A stretch of DNA of 64,000 nucleotides. It comes from Lingula anatina. Lineage: Eukaryota; Brachiopoda; Lingulata; Lingulida; Lingulidae. The notes below the pieces were generated by a model that was not told where the DNA came from, ran no database searches, and saw only the letters and a list, made by a program, of their open reading frames with translations. Made by a program: the position numbers and the translations under genes. Location: the NCBI RefSeq assembly GCF_001039355.2, contig NW_019773936.1, positions 432,643 to 496,642 of the forward strand, read 5' to 3'. This document shows, piece after piece, positions 14,201-25,000 of the stretch. Positions within the stretch are counted from its first letter, which is position 1; each line of letters begins with the position of its first letter.

Positions 14201-14644
14201 CAGATCATGTGTTTTAGTTAACGGACTATTCAGTTACAGCTACAAATGTACTACTGCTGTTGCTGCTACTACTACTACTACTACTGCTAGTACTACTACT
14301 ACTACCATTAGGACTTCTCCTTCAGCTACAACTACTACTGCTCCTGGTATTGCTACTAAATGTCTTACTTTGCATTTTTAGGTGTTCAGCCGTCAGTTGC
14401 ATGCCAAAAACACAAGTGTGAGATTGACTGGCAAAATACCTTTGGCAGTTTTCAGAGCCACTTTCCTCTTCGCTTCGAAGTATCTTTTGGCTCTAAGAAG
14501 GGGGCGTGCAACATCCTTCCTCCCACTGAGACTTTGGAGAAAAGTTTGGCCATATCCAACGTACCAGACATATTGAACATATTCGGCTCAATAACGGCAA
14601 TATCACCATCGGGGACGTATACAACAGTCCAGGTGACCCTCTGA
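2238..14644 (+). CDS. Giant secreted tandem beta-sandwich repeat protein, 3' 13 exons (5' partial)
   Basis: Exons: 2238-3393, 3581-4766, 4946-6924, 7101-7773, 7981-8097, 8240-8550, 8715-8813, 9087-9234, 9473-9656, 9783-11365, 12063-13346, 13507-14032 and 14382-14644 (TGA). They encode at least ~3,170 residues. Splice phases agree at every junction except 13346/13507. The protein is about 17 repeats of 110-180 residues. Each begins near an acidic-x-TPP or SPP linker (VDTTPP, VDATPP, IDDSPP), then a hydrophobic-W-x-GF-x-D-x-ESGI-xx-Y motif, then an A-x-G-x-x-P-G type strand and a YY-x-x-V-x-A-x-N-x-x-G strand. This resembles fibronectin-III or Ig-like beta-sandwich arrays of extracellular matrix or adhesion proteins; I cannot name the family. 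Introns often split the Gly codon inside a module (phase 1). NxT/NxS sequons and cysteines are frequent. The last exon contains no membrane segment, so the protein is probably secreted. An alternative is an adhesion or clearance receptor whose membrane anchor lies N-terminal of the window. Symbol unknown. Confidence 0.82.
5028..5569 (+). repeat. 543-bp tandem duplication inside the giant gene, copy 1
   Basis: Bases from 5028 recur from 5571 with a period of 543 bp (181 codons), so the reading frame is kept. The copies differ at very few bases (for example Pro versus Thr in the ILA-P/T-NTV segment) and are separated by the N at 5570. Such near-identity contrasts with the strong divergence between all other modules of this protein. 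Confidence 0.85.
5570..5570. other. Single ambiguous base at duplication junction
   Basis: The N sits exactly between the two 543-bp copies. It produces one unknown residue in an otherwise open reading frame. Confidence 0.9.
5571..6113 (+). repeat. 543-bp tandem duplication inside the giant gene, copy 2
   Basis: Second copy, continuous on its right with the rest of the exon. Removing one copy would leave a seamless module in frame. Confidence 0.85.
11664..11732 (-). repeat. tRNA-derived SINE or tRNA pseudogene fragment
   Basis: On the minus strand there is a B-box-like GGTTCGATTCT, an upstream A-box-like TGGTAACTTCC and a downstream T-run resembling a Pol III terminator. The 5' part of the acceptor stem is missing and is replaced by a G-run, so this is not an intact tRNA. 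It lies in the intron between 11365 and 12063. Confidence 0.4.
14256..14316 (+). repeat. Imperfect (ACT)n trinucleotide tract
   Basis: A run of CTACTACTA units interrupted by CTGCTA and CTAGTA, in the last intron of the giant gene. Confidence 0.8.
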
Positions 14645-14763
14645 CCGGTTGGTTGACGCACACACTTGTTGGGATCGAAGAATTATTGGTGCATGCACAC
14701 TGTGAACATAATCGTTATATATACATTTAGAAATAACGCCGAAGTTTATGTCAGAAGCCTCTA

Positions 14764-15003
14764 CCCACAATGGACAATAGATGTGTCACCCCTACTGAAC
14801 CAATACTTCGGGGGAAATAAATGACTGTGGAATGATATGGTCCTGGTATCATTTTATTAACATCAAATTTCACAACAAAAAAAAACTCAGAATGTAGACC
14901 AGGTATTTTAACTATTCAAGATCTGCCTACTTGATTATTGATTACATGATTATTATTTGATTACTCTGATTCAGTGGGTGACACTTCTGTTGTCGATTGT
15001 GTG
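14764..15003. mobile_element. MITE, ~240 bp, TA-flanked (copy 1)
   Basis: Terminal inverted repeats of about 28 bp, beginning CCCACAATGGACAATAG and ending as the complement of CACACAATCGACAACAG, both followed inward by a GTGTCACCC core. A TA dinucleotide lies on each side, as expected for Tc1/mariner-type insertion. There is no coding capacity. It is homologous over its ends and its left half to the element at 22865-23107. Confidence 0.75.
14816..14821 (+). terminator. Poly(A) signal AATAAA inside the MITE
   Basis: The first AATAAA after the stop codon of the giant gene, about 170 bases downstream, and it lies within the MITE. The equivalent position of the sister MITE reads GATAAA. It is probably the 3' processing signal of the upstream gene. 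Confidence 0.5.
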
Positions 15004-15099
15004 TAATCTATTATGTTGCGTGTATTCAACAATGGTGTATGAAGCATGATTGGCTATTATTACAACAGCATTGCTCTGTCCGGCTAAATGTTTTGTATT

Positions 15100-15105
<6 letters not shown>

Positions 15106-15134
<29 letters not shown>
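15106..15134 (+). repeat. Poly-T tract (29 T)
   Basis: An uninterrupted run of T. Read on the minus strand it could be the A tail of a decayed retroposed copy, but no body is recognisable. Confidence 0.9.
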
Positions 15135-17572
15135 GATAAATGCTATGCAAATAAAAGTCAGAAGATATACACCCGCGCTGCAGGAAACATTCCCAACCAC
15201 TGTATGCAATAGACATCTTTTTAACAAAATGTATTTAGGCAGATAAGCAAGTTAACGAGTCATTAGTTTCTGATGATAATGGGAAATCAAGATATTTCAC
15301 TTGCCATCAATGAGAGACGGACTAAAGCTTCTTTGGCCACATCTGTTAGTACTTTTGTCTGCCGTGTGACAGTGCTTTTGGTAACGAAGGGTGAACAAAA
15401 TTAAAATAATCACCATATATGTTTAATTATTAATTAATATGAGACTTGTGATGTAAAATCTTTCGGGAGACGGTAATTTGCAAAGCTTCTGCATCTATAT
15501 AGTTACTGCGTTTGCGAGCTTCTATAAAAGAACTGAAAAAGTTCTAAGTAATTGTATTAGTTTAAAAACACAATATTGCCGATTATATTTTAAGTCATTT
15601 TAGTTAAAATGGAATTCATCCTCTAAACATTTTACCTCACGCACTTTTGGTACATTGTGGTATAAATGCAATACTGGTGATAGTTTCTCCATGATGAATG
15701 CCTGCATCTACATATATCCATAGAGATAATTTCACTCGTGTTTTAAAATTGGTGTTTAGAGCATTAAATTAATGTTTTTAAGGAGTTTGCTATTTTTTCC
15801 GGAGCGCATTAACTTATTCCGTAGATGTATTCTGAATATTGTTTAAATATTGATGTTAAGGGGACGTTTGACATTAAAAGGCTTAATAATAATAATAATT
15901 AGCATTATAAATGACACAGATATCGCATGTTTTGTTCTTTTGTGCATTCATATTTTGATTGCTTTAGAGATCGAAGGAATCAAACAAGCCAGCAGTACTT
16001 TATAAGGATCCAGATGGGCAGGGACCCTACCCCCTTTTTCCTGGATCCAAAGAAAAAGTCGAAATTTGCATTTACCCTTTCCCAAAGTAACATATCTTCC
16101 CAAAGACTTACAGTGACGGTTGAAAGCATGTCACTTAAAATATTAACGCTGAACACAGCATTGAAAAATGCCCTGAATTACATTTTATTTTCAGAAATGT
16201 TGTAGAAAAGGGCTATGGCGGTAAAATAATTCCCGCCTCGATGCCTCAGATCCTCTTGTGATTGCCCAACATTTGAACAAAAAGGTTGTCCCGGAAATAT
16301 ACGGAATTCGAGGTTGGACAACATTTTTGATCAAGAGTGTATACACTTAATGCTTATTGAATGTTTTACTTTTTTGAATGATATGCGCTTCATACGATTA
16401 AAAAATGCATAATTAACTGCTTTTCATATAATCCAAGTTTTTCATTATATCTTTGTGCTACACTAAAAATTTGACTTCTATGAATTTTATTCATTATTAT
16501 GCCTTTTCAAATGTGCAGTAAAAAAGTGCCATCAACCACTGACATTTGTGCTGGGTGTCTGACTTGAGCAAATTGAAAAAGAAGTCGAGATATTCGTCTC
16601 TAAAATAAGGGAAGTATTTTGGTATGCATGAATTAATTCTAGGAATAGGTTTTACTACTGTCGTCACTACAATTACCCTTCGTCTGCGATATTTCTGAAA
16701 AAATACGTCACATATAAAAATGTATCATTATTTTGAATTTAACAACTAAATACATCCTTTACGCAATCGTTTCTCCGTCGTATGAGTGGGATTTGACTAT
16801 ATATATATAAATGATCCGAATTTCAAACAGAGATCGCATAAGAGTAGACGCGCTTGTACATGTATATGATGATTACAATTCAGTAGTTTTTGCCCCTAAT
16901 GTTTGGCAGATAACCCTGTGGAAGAAAAAATTCACCCACACCAAAAAATATGCACCACCAAGCGACTTCTATTATTTTCGATTTCCTTTTGAACCTGTCG
17001 ACCTGTTTAGTAGGCCTTCTGACTGTGAGTATAAGGCTTTAATCTGCGATCGATCCCCTTTTCGACAAAGGCGGTGATTTATAAATATTATGAACGTTTT
17101 CATGATAAAGAATGTTAATTATTGAGAGGGCTTTCATATTTATCCTTTTATAATGAAATGTCTGGAAACTGGTTTGAACTTCTGACACTGATGTGTGCTT
17201 AAACGCGATAAAGCTACCAGATACGTTGATCGATGGACGTGTACCCGTTGCTATATCGAGGGAAGTTGCATATTAATCTTGCCGAGTTGCTTAATTAATT
17301 ACACTGTATGTCTGGAAACTGGTTAGGACGTTTGACATTTTAACGAACTTATTCTTCACTATATTTAAGTACGGATGCGCTTTACCGTACTAAGAGTATA
17401 TGAATTAATGCCATGTTCAATGTACTTTTCAGTGATGGATTTGTGGATAAGATATCATGTATCAAGGTTTCTTCGTTAATATTGTAAAATATGAAATTTG
17501 GACAGAAAACGAAATCTGGTAGAATCAAAACTATAGGTTGGCAAATCAGGTTGGCAAAAAAAGCACATTTTC

Positions 17573-17575
<3 letters not shown>

Positions 17576-17623
<48 letters not shown>
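17576..17623. repeat. (AT)n microsatellite
   Basis: About 48 bases of alternating A and T directly left of the inverted-repeat element at 17650. Confidence 0.95.
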
Positions 17624-17627
<4 letters not shown>

Positions 17628-17649
17628 ATTTTGAAAACCACTTATGCCT

Positions 17650-18022
17650 AAAACAATTTGATAATTTGGTAATATGGGACATTCCCGTTCCTCTTCACGT
17701 AATTAAAATAAGAAAATTCATTCAGTTCTTTGTATACATGTACAATCTCCGAAGAACGGAGGGGTGGGTGGCGGCATTCCGTCCAAGTCGACTATAACCG
17801 TCTGATCTCCTTTGCATCGAACTGTTCCTTTCCTTGAATGTAATTGTGTGTAATAAGTAATGAACTGTCCAACGACAGCTCCCCCTTCAAATGGGTTAAG
17901 ATGATATATAGGTTTCTTACGAATATGATATAAAGTTAGCGTGTTTTCTAGTTAAACCAGCTGATGAACCGAAGTGAAGAGGGACGGGAATGTCCCATAT
18001 TACCAAAAGTATCAAATTGTTT
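17650..18022. mobile_element. Inverted-repeat element (MITE-like), ~370 bp
   Basis: Ends of about 48 bp are inverted copies: GGTAATATGGGACATTCCCG at 17667 onward, and its complement CGGGAATGTCCCATATTACC at 17986 onward. The similarity extends outward through AAACAATTTGATA and inward through CTCTTCAC. The ~270-bp interior has no coding capacity. No clear target duplication was seen. Confidence 0.65.
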
Positions 18023-19001
18023 CAAGATTATGCTCATCCCACCCCCCCCCCCCCCCACCCCCAAACCGCCTACTGCTCTGTCCCTTTTTTCCCGCCGCAC
18101 TTAGACAAAATTTAATAATCAAGCAGGAAGGTGAAAGTGTATCATATGCGTCAGTTTGCAACATCTTCAAAGTATTCGCACTGCCACTTTGGGGAATGTT
18201 TACTTCAACAAATAAGCTGGTGAGGACCATTTGTCAAGTTTAAGATAACGATTGCAGCTTTAATCAACGTACTTAATTAATTAAAGCGGAAAACATCTCA
18301 CCGAACCAAGGATTCAAATTTATTCATCATTTTTTAATTATTATTCTAAAAGGTTGAGCATTTATAACGTTACCTAATCTAAGTTGGGAAGAGGCCTCAC
18401 ACGGTGATTTGATTAATGTCTTTGTCTTTGTGGATCAGGGATCAGGACTGAGACACGTCGCGTAATGCATCACAGTACGATACCAGTTAATTATAATGAT
18501 TAATCATTAATATATATTCTTTCAATCCTACAATCCGGGACAATACATGCACGCCTTAGTACGCCAGTACTATAATTGATAAGCGGTACATTATTAAGTT
18601 GGTTAAAATACCAGTACACTTGAGAATGTGTGATGGTTATGCGTGTTAAAGATCCAGAATTTTGCTTGGCGTACGAGATTGGACATCAGCGGGATCAAGG
18701 ACTTATTTAATGAAACATATACCAACAACAGCCAATCATCCCTTGCCCTCGGGTCCCTAAGTGTGTCAATGAGAGTGCTGAAAAATAAGATAAAAGAAAA
18801 ATGAGATATGTAGGTGTAAGTGGAGATACCAAGTTTAAGCAAACATATCACGCGTGTTTGGTCCTCGAATACATTTCCGAGGTACTCTATAGCAACGCAG
18901 CAAGTAGTTCAGCCGCGCCATTAGCAAAATCGTATTCCTCCGCGTTTCCACCACAGATGTCTTTGTATGTTTTTAACTTCTGTCTTCAGCTCCTCAAAAA
19001 C

Positions 19002-22000
19002 ATGGCGTTGTTTCAGTACCTTGCATGTGTCCTTTGCTTGTTGTATTCCTCAGCGAGCGAGTTCATTCAGAATGGAAGAGATTTTACACATAACGTTGAC
19101 TTGAAGCATGACGTGACTGGGGAGAAACTGCAGGTGAAAAGTTTTGGCAGGCTGGCCAATATCATTACCCTGGATCACACTGACGGGGTTAAGGTAAAAA
19201 AAGTGTTTGTAGTACAATATTGTAACTCAATTTGAGGTATTTTAATGGTAAAAATAAAATAACTGATACATGTACGCCCTCAATGCCAAGTATTTGATTT
19301 TACTGTTTTAAAGTTTACACCCTTGTGCGCGGCTATTTCATGTGTGTTTATCTGATGTACATGTAACTCGTACTAGCAGTGCATTCCCTCAAAGCGCCAC
19401 CTTTGCCGTATGGAATTGAATTGCCGTTTGCGAATATGTTTTACAATGGATTGTCAGGACTTTCCCAAATCTTTGTTTTGTGCAACTGACTGCGATTCGC
19501 TTATCAGCAGTTAGACAGAGTAAATTTTAAATATATATATAGGCCTAAAGAGGAGAAAACTTGTTTCGCCCAAGATTATGATTTTAAGCATTTTACTCGC
19601 GCTTTGTGTTCACATCAAGATGTTATATATGAGAAATGCATCCTAAGCCTTATCTTTGACAACTTCACAACCTACAGTATAAAGCTAGTGTGCTGTTTTC
19701 TAACCTAATAAATATTATTTAAATTAACAAACAATATCGTTGCATCTATTTCAGCGGGTACTGTGTAAGGGTCCCAAAATCTTGGTAATCGTGAACCACA
19801 GCAGCCTGGCGTCCTCCTGGTCTCCCGGTGACATCGTGATGGGTAGCAGTAAGTGGGGGTGCTACCTCAGCCCACCTCCTAACAGCGTTGCGGGGATACA
19901 CCGTAAAATAGACGAGATAAAGATTCGATCCGAGAAAAAAGTTGAACTGTCAACTTCTATTGCAAAGTATGTGTTGAAGTTTATTTCATATTAAGTTCCT
20001 AAATGTGTGCGATTACAAATATCGGTATTGAAATACAATATTTCGCTAACAAACAAACAAATAAATAAAAAATAAAACAACAATTTCTAATTTGTGCTTT
20101 AAACTGTTAGCAAAGTAAATAACTATGAAATCCACGTAAAACAGCAGCATACGCCTACAAATATGATTTTGCATTCTATGATGACCAAGGTCAAATTGTA
20201 ATAGGTAAATTGCTTTTAAGTTTTTTAAGACGAAATTCACCTCATATATTGTATTTAAATGTGACATTATCTGTTTATACCAGTTTTGCAGATATGTTTG
20301 AACATGCAAAGGTTTTCTATCGACACGAACCCGGAAAACTGACAAACGGCACACACCATCGCCAAAAACGAAAAGATTGGTGGAATGCGTTTCCCGAACC
20401 GGTCCAATATGCTAAGGAAGTTTTAACAGAGAAATTGACGCCAATCCATTGGAGTGTTCACAAAGGAGGCGTAGGAAGCAACTTTAATTATGACCCGTCA
20501 TCGGGGATTGCGGGTGGGAAATTTGACGCCAAAGTGAGCCGTCAGAAGGACTTGTCATTTGAAAGCGAAAGCACGCTCCTTGATCATGACCGTTCTCAAG
20601 AATCTCCTGGGAAGAACCGGGAGATAAATAATGTTGCAATGGAACTTGACTGTATGTCCTGCTATGCATATTTTGATAGTGCCTTTACGTTGTAAGTACT
20701 GCTTATGCTCTTTTAAAAACTCATTTTAAAATTGTCATATAATTTAGAGAATGTTCGATGGGTTGCCAAACACATCGTGACACACTTTTGTCACATTAAA
20801 AACAAGTAAGAATTGTGAATTCAAAATAAGGTTGAAAAAGTAATCCTTTATTTTTTCATGCATTTCCACGTTAAAAACATTGTTGCAAAGAACATGACTT
20901 TGATTCAGGACCACCTGTTGTAATATCTGATTTATTATAGCTGAAAATTCAAGTTATGATAATTTTCTTCCAGTGAACTGGAAATTGATGTAGATCCTGA
21001 GACCAGAAGGGGACGCTTTAAACATTATTTGCTGCAGGTATGAAATAGCATTGGTTATTTCTTAGAACATTCTTTTCTTAGAATATCATATGAAATACAT
21101 TTAAATTTTAGTGTGATTGTTGATTATGAATTTTTTTCAAAATGCTGTATGAAAATTTACAAATCTCTCGAAAGTAGAATGCAAAAAAAAATTATTCTTA
21201 TAACTGATAGGGTTTAGTACCTGTGTCAAATAGAATACCAAGGTGACAAGGCACGAAATATTATGTGTAGATAGTCTATCTGTTGTTTTATATAAAGACC
21301 GCTTCATCATTTTAGTTTGATGCCGAAGCTAAAGTACAATATGAGCTGGAATTCAAAGTTACTGATGAATTTTCGGCGGAATTGGAAATGTTGCTATGGA
21401 AGGGGAAAACTATTCCTCTCATCTCTTTTCCTCTCATCCCACTCCCTTTTGGTGCGACTGTATCATTGGAAGTGTCTGTCAATGCTGCATTATGGTTTGA
21501 AGCCAAGTTTCAAGCAAACACGGAGTTTTCGATGGCACTTGGCTTCACCTCTCTTGCAAAATACACCCTGAGTAAGTCACTGGATTTTTAAAAAAATTTT
21601 CTTTCATGTCTTAAAACTGCACAGTACGGTACCAGTAGGCCTACATCCCAACTTGAAACGAGCTATTATAGAATTGTCACAGAAATGCTGTTACTTGTCA
21701 GCATAATCTTGATGTTAACATCGGGTGTTAGTATATTTATGGGTGTGCATACTGTACAGTGTAGCTAGTGATATTTACTGTTAGATAATGCCCACTAATT
21801 TCACGGTCTTTTTTCATCATTCTTATGTACTTTCAGCACATTCAAAGGAAAAGGGTTTGACCTCTACTTCGGTATTAAGACCGTTTTCACGGCTCCCATC
21901 TACCGTAAATCATAATGCAAATGTTGAAGGGGAAGTGTCTATCTACCCTAAGGTATTAATCTATATTAAAAAAATTTTAAAAGTTACACAATTTCTTTTA

Positions 22001-25000
22001 TTATTTATGTCATGATTGTACACAAAATATAATAAAAATGGATTTGCTGTGTCTTAGATATATTATATAGTATTCATAAAATTTATCCTCATTTGAAATA
22101 GTTCCTTGAAAAGAGTTTAAGTTTTTAGCATTTAAATTAAGTAAAACTGAGTGTGAGAATATGTCAATTAACTCTGTGAATGCAAGCAGATATGTCGTAA
22201 TGTCAATTCAATGTAGTTTGAAATAGATGTGAGCATTTCCTGGGGCTTTGGTGACCTCTTCAACATTGCCTTTACCGCACCGTTGGAAATAAGGTATGTT
22301 TCTTGAAAACTCATATACGAGATATTCTGTGAATGTCATGCATTTTGCGCTTGCAGTTATACTTAACGTTTGTATAATATAACAAAGAATGGCTTATGCT
22401 GAATTATTGTTTACCGGTTATAAGTAGCCTTATAATTGTAGTCGTTATCATAGAACTCGTGGTAAACTTTTTCGTTTTTATAGCCTTAAGCCTGAGGTGA
22501 AAATAACATTTGGTTTTGAGAAAGAGTTGGGTGCACTTGCAACAGGACGTCTTTTAGTCGAAGGTGGCTTGGCACTTGCTGTAGCTGAGAAGGAACCCGT
22601 CAGCGTCAGTGTTGTGGCGATGGGAACAACATGGTGGTGTGTTTTCTTTATATATGAATATATGCAAAAATCAACCAGTAAATATGGACACTAAGTAATG
22701 GACAACAACATCGCTAACTTTTCCTGAGACAGAAGGCATCCTTTAATACCTGAAACAAGTAATCAGAATATCACATTTCTTTACATCAGAAGCCAATTTA
22801 AAGACAAGGGTGACGCCCTAACATTGTCCTAAGCCTATGAACCTTGAAAATATATTTGTATGTACACACACTGGACAATAGAAGTGTCACCCCTACTGAA
22901 CCAATACTATGGAGGAGATAAATGACTGTGGAATGATATGCTCCTGGTATCATTTTATTAACATCAAATTTCACAAAAAAAAAAACGGTTCTGACTGAAC
23001 AATTCAACTGTAACGATATTCTGACATTGCTTATATTCCGCCTCTTAAGGTTAATAACTTTGATTACTCTGATTCAGGGGGGTGACACTTCTATTATCCA
23101 GTGTGTGTATATAAAGCTGTGTACTTATAATAATTTAACACTTAAAACATTAAAATATTGCACTCTTTCAGTGTTTCATTGTCCCATAATTTATTAAGCA
23201 TTTTACTTTTTGCCGTTTAAGGAAACGCGTGTTTTACCACGACACTATAAATGGACCAATCCGCTTAACTGAAGACTTCACGCTTGTGAACAAGCGGTCC
23301 ATGGTCTGTATGGCTCAGAAGAATGGAAGTCGGCGTAAACGGGACGTGAAGAGAATAAATCTCTGCCCAATAAGGTATGTATTGAGGGTTTACTGTCAAT
23401 AACTTTGTTAGAAATAAGTTGTCCACAATTGAATTCCCATCACTAAGAATCAATTCTAAGTTAAAACTTGGTATTGCCAACAGAGGATTTTTTTCGTTCA
23501 ACACTCCAGACGTCCATTCGATAAACCGACTTACTGCTTAATCATTTGCAACAGTTTAATATAACTCCGAGTTTTAGATTAAATTGAATACCTACGTATT
23601 AGTGCAACAGAACTAACTTTCAACAGATTTTATTGGAATTTACTGCATTGCCACGTGTTTATAATGTCAATTATGTATTTCAGTACCGAGTACCAAACAG
23701 GGGATAAAATAAACAGTCATATGCAAAGCAAGTTTGCTATGTTGAGAGAATTGGTAGAAAGCGTTACAGAAAAAGGTATCTGTTCATATATAAATTAGTA
23801 TTAAATGATAGCTAATACCTTTTGTAAAATTTATGCAAAGTTCCACTCTTTAATTGCAGTGTTATCAGCGAGTACTACATTTTTATAAAGAAATTGAATG
23901 TATTTTATTTTTAGATTTAGAGGTGATTGGAAACGCTGACGGTGGTTATACCGCAGTTATAAGACTCCGGGCAGCCACTGAGACAGACATGCGTTTACTA
24001 GAGGAATGGACGTCGTGTGGCCATGTTTTTTGTAATTCCAAAAGACTTCTTGATAATACTTTGGCCATAAGGATCTCAAGGGATACAGTAAAGAATACAC
24101 ACGATGAATACAGCGATAACGCAGGTGAGAACAGAATACCACATTTCTCCATTTCCTGTGACACATTAGGAATGTTTCGTGTACACTGTACATGCACATT
24201 AAGTAGGCTGATTTTGGTACCAGTATATTGAAAAACGGTTACCGTCGACCAGCGCAACATAAAATGGTTCCTGTACATTGACCAGTCTGTTATTCGAACA
24301 GCTAAAATATGTGACAGAACACATGATAACGTGTAAAGTACATCGATCATCTTAATTTATTTTATCAAGCGGTAGCAGTTTGAAGGTATTGTCATTATAT
24401 AACATGAACATAAGGTGCAAAATGAGACAAGTATGAGTTATTCATTATTCTTTTTGGCGCAAACATACCCTGTTGAATAATTTGATATGGAAACAAGAAA
24501 ATATAAAGAACAATTCGCAAGGAACTCAGATATTTTTGGTACTTGTTACTCGAGTGTTAGATGCAAAACAAATATTATTGAAGGATTCCCTGCATTGTTG
24601 CTATTTTTAATTTAAGGCGACCCTACACTATCCCAAGTAGCAGAAAACGCGTTGCGCGTTTACATTTTACCAGTGGGTCAGGGTGATGCAACAGTTATTC
24701 AGTGTCCGAGAAGTGGGCACATTACATTTATAGACATGGGTTCCATTTCTTCCAAATCGTCCGGATACTGGAAAGCTGCAAAAGTCAGTCGCTTTTTAGG
24801 AAGTGGAATAAAAAAACTAAGGCGGGTTTATATCACACACGCCGACGAAGACCATGTGAACATGCTTCAGCCTGTTCTAAACGCACATGGGTTGTGGTCC
24901 GAAATTAACCCCAATGTGACGCTTATCATACCGCAACATGCTAACTCGAGAGTATCAACCTTTTTTGAAGAAAGGAATGTGAGGAGAATAGGGCGCTGTC

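Larger units (their letters stand above)
14645..19001. other. Intergenic region between the two large secreted-protein genes
   Basis: About 4.4 kb without a gene I can support. It holds the MITE at 14764-15003, a 29-base T run at 15106-15134, a pair of short direct repeats (TGTCTGGAAACTGGTT) near 17159 and 17309, an (AT)n tract at 17576-17623, an inverted-repeat element at 17650-18022 and a C-rich run near 18043. The promoter of the 19002 gene should lie in its right part, but I see no clear TATA or initiator. Confidence 0.6.

Noticed and set aside
14997-15216. Open frames running through the poly-T tract on both strands
   Set aside because: They exist only because the homopolymer has no stops; the sequence is repeat-derived.
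15927-16205. Plus-strand open frame of 92 codons between the large genes
   Set aside because: No domain and no splice context; an alternative frame looks equally protein-like over a short piece, so no gene can be supported.
16811-17077. Plus-strand open frame of 88 codons
   Set aside because: Composition is biased by AT-rich sequence; no homology pattern, acceptor or donor.
19002-24124. Treating exons 1-11 as a gene separate from the MBL/Hedgehog part
   Set aside because: The phase-1 donor at 24124 fits the acceptor at 24617 exactly. There is no stop, poly(A) signal or new start with a signal peptide between them.
23946-24350. Minus-strand open frame of 134 codons
   Set aside because: It lies opposite exon 11 of the fusion-protein gene, which is fixed by phase on both sides.
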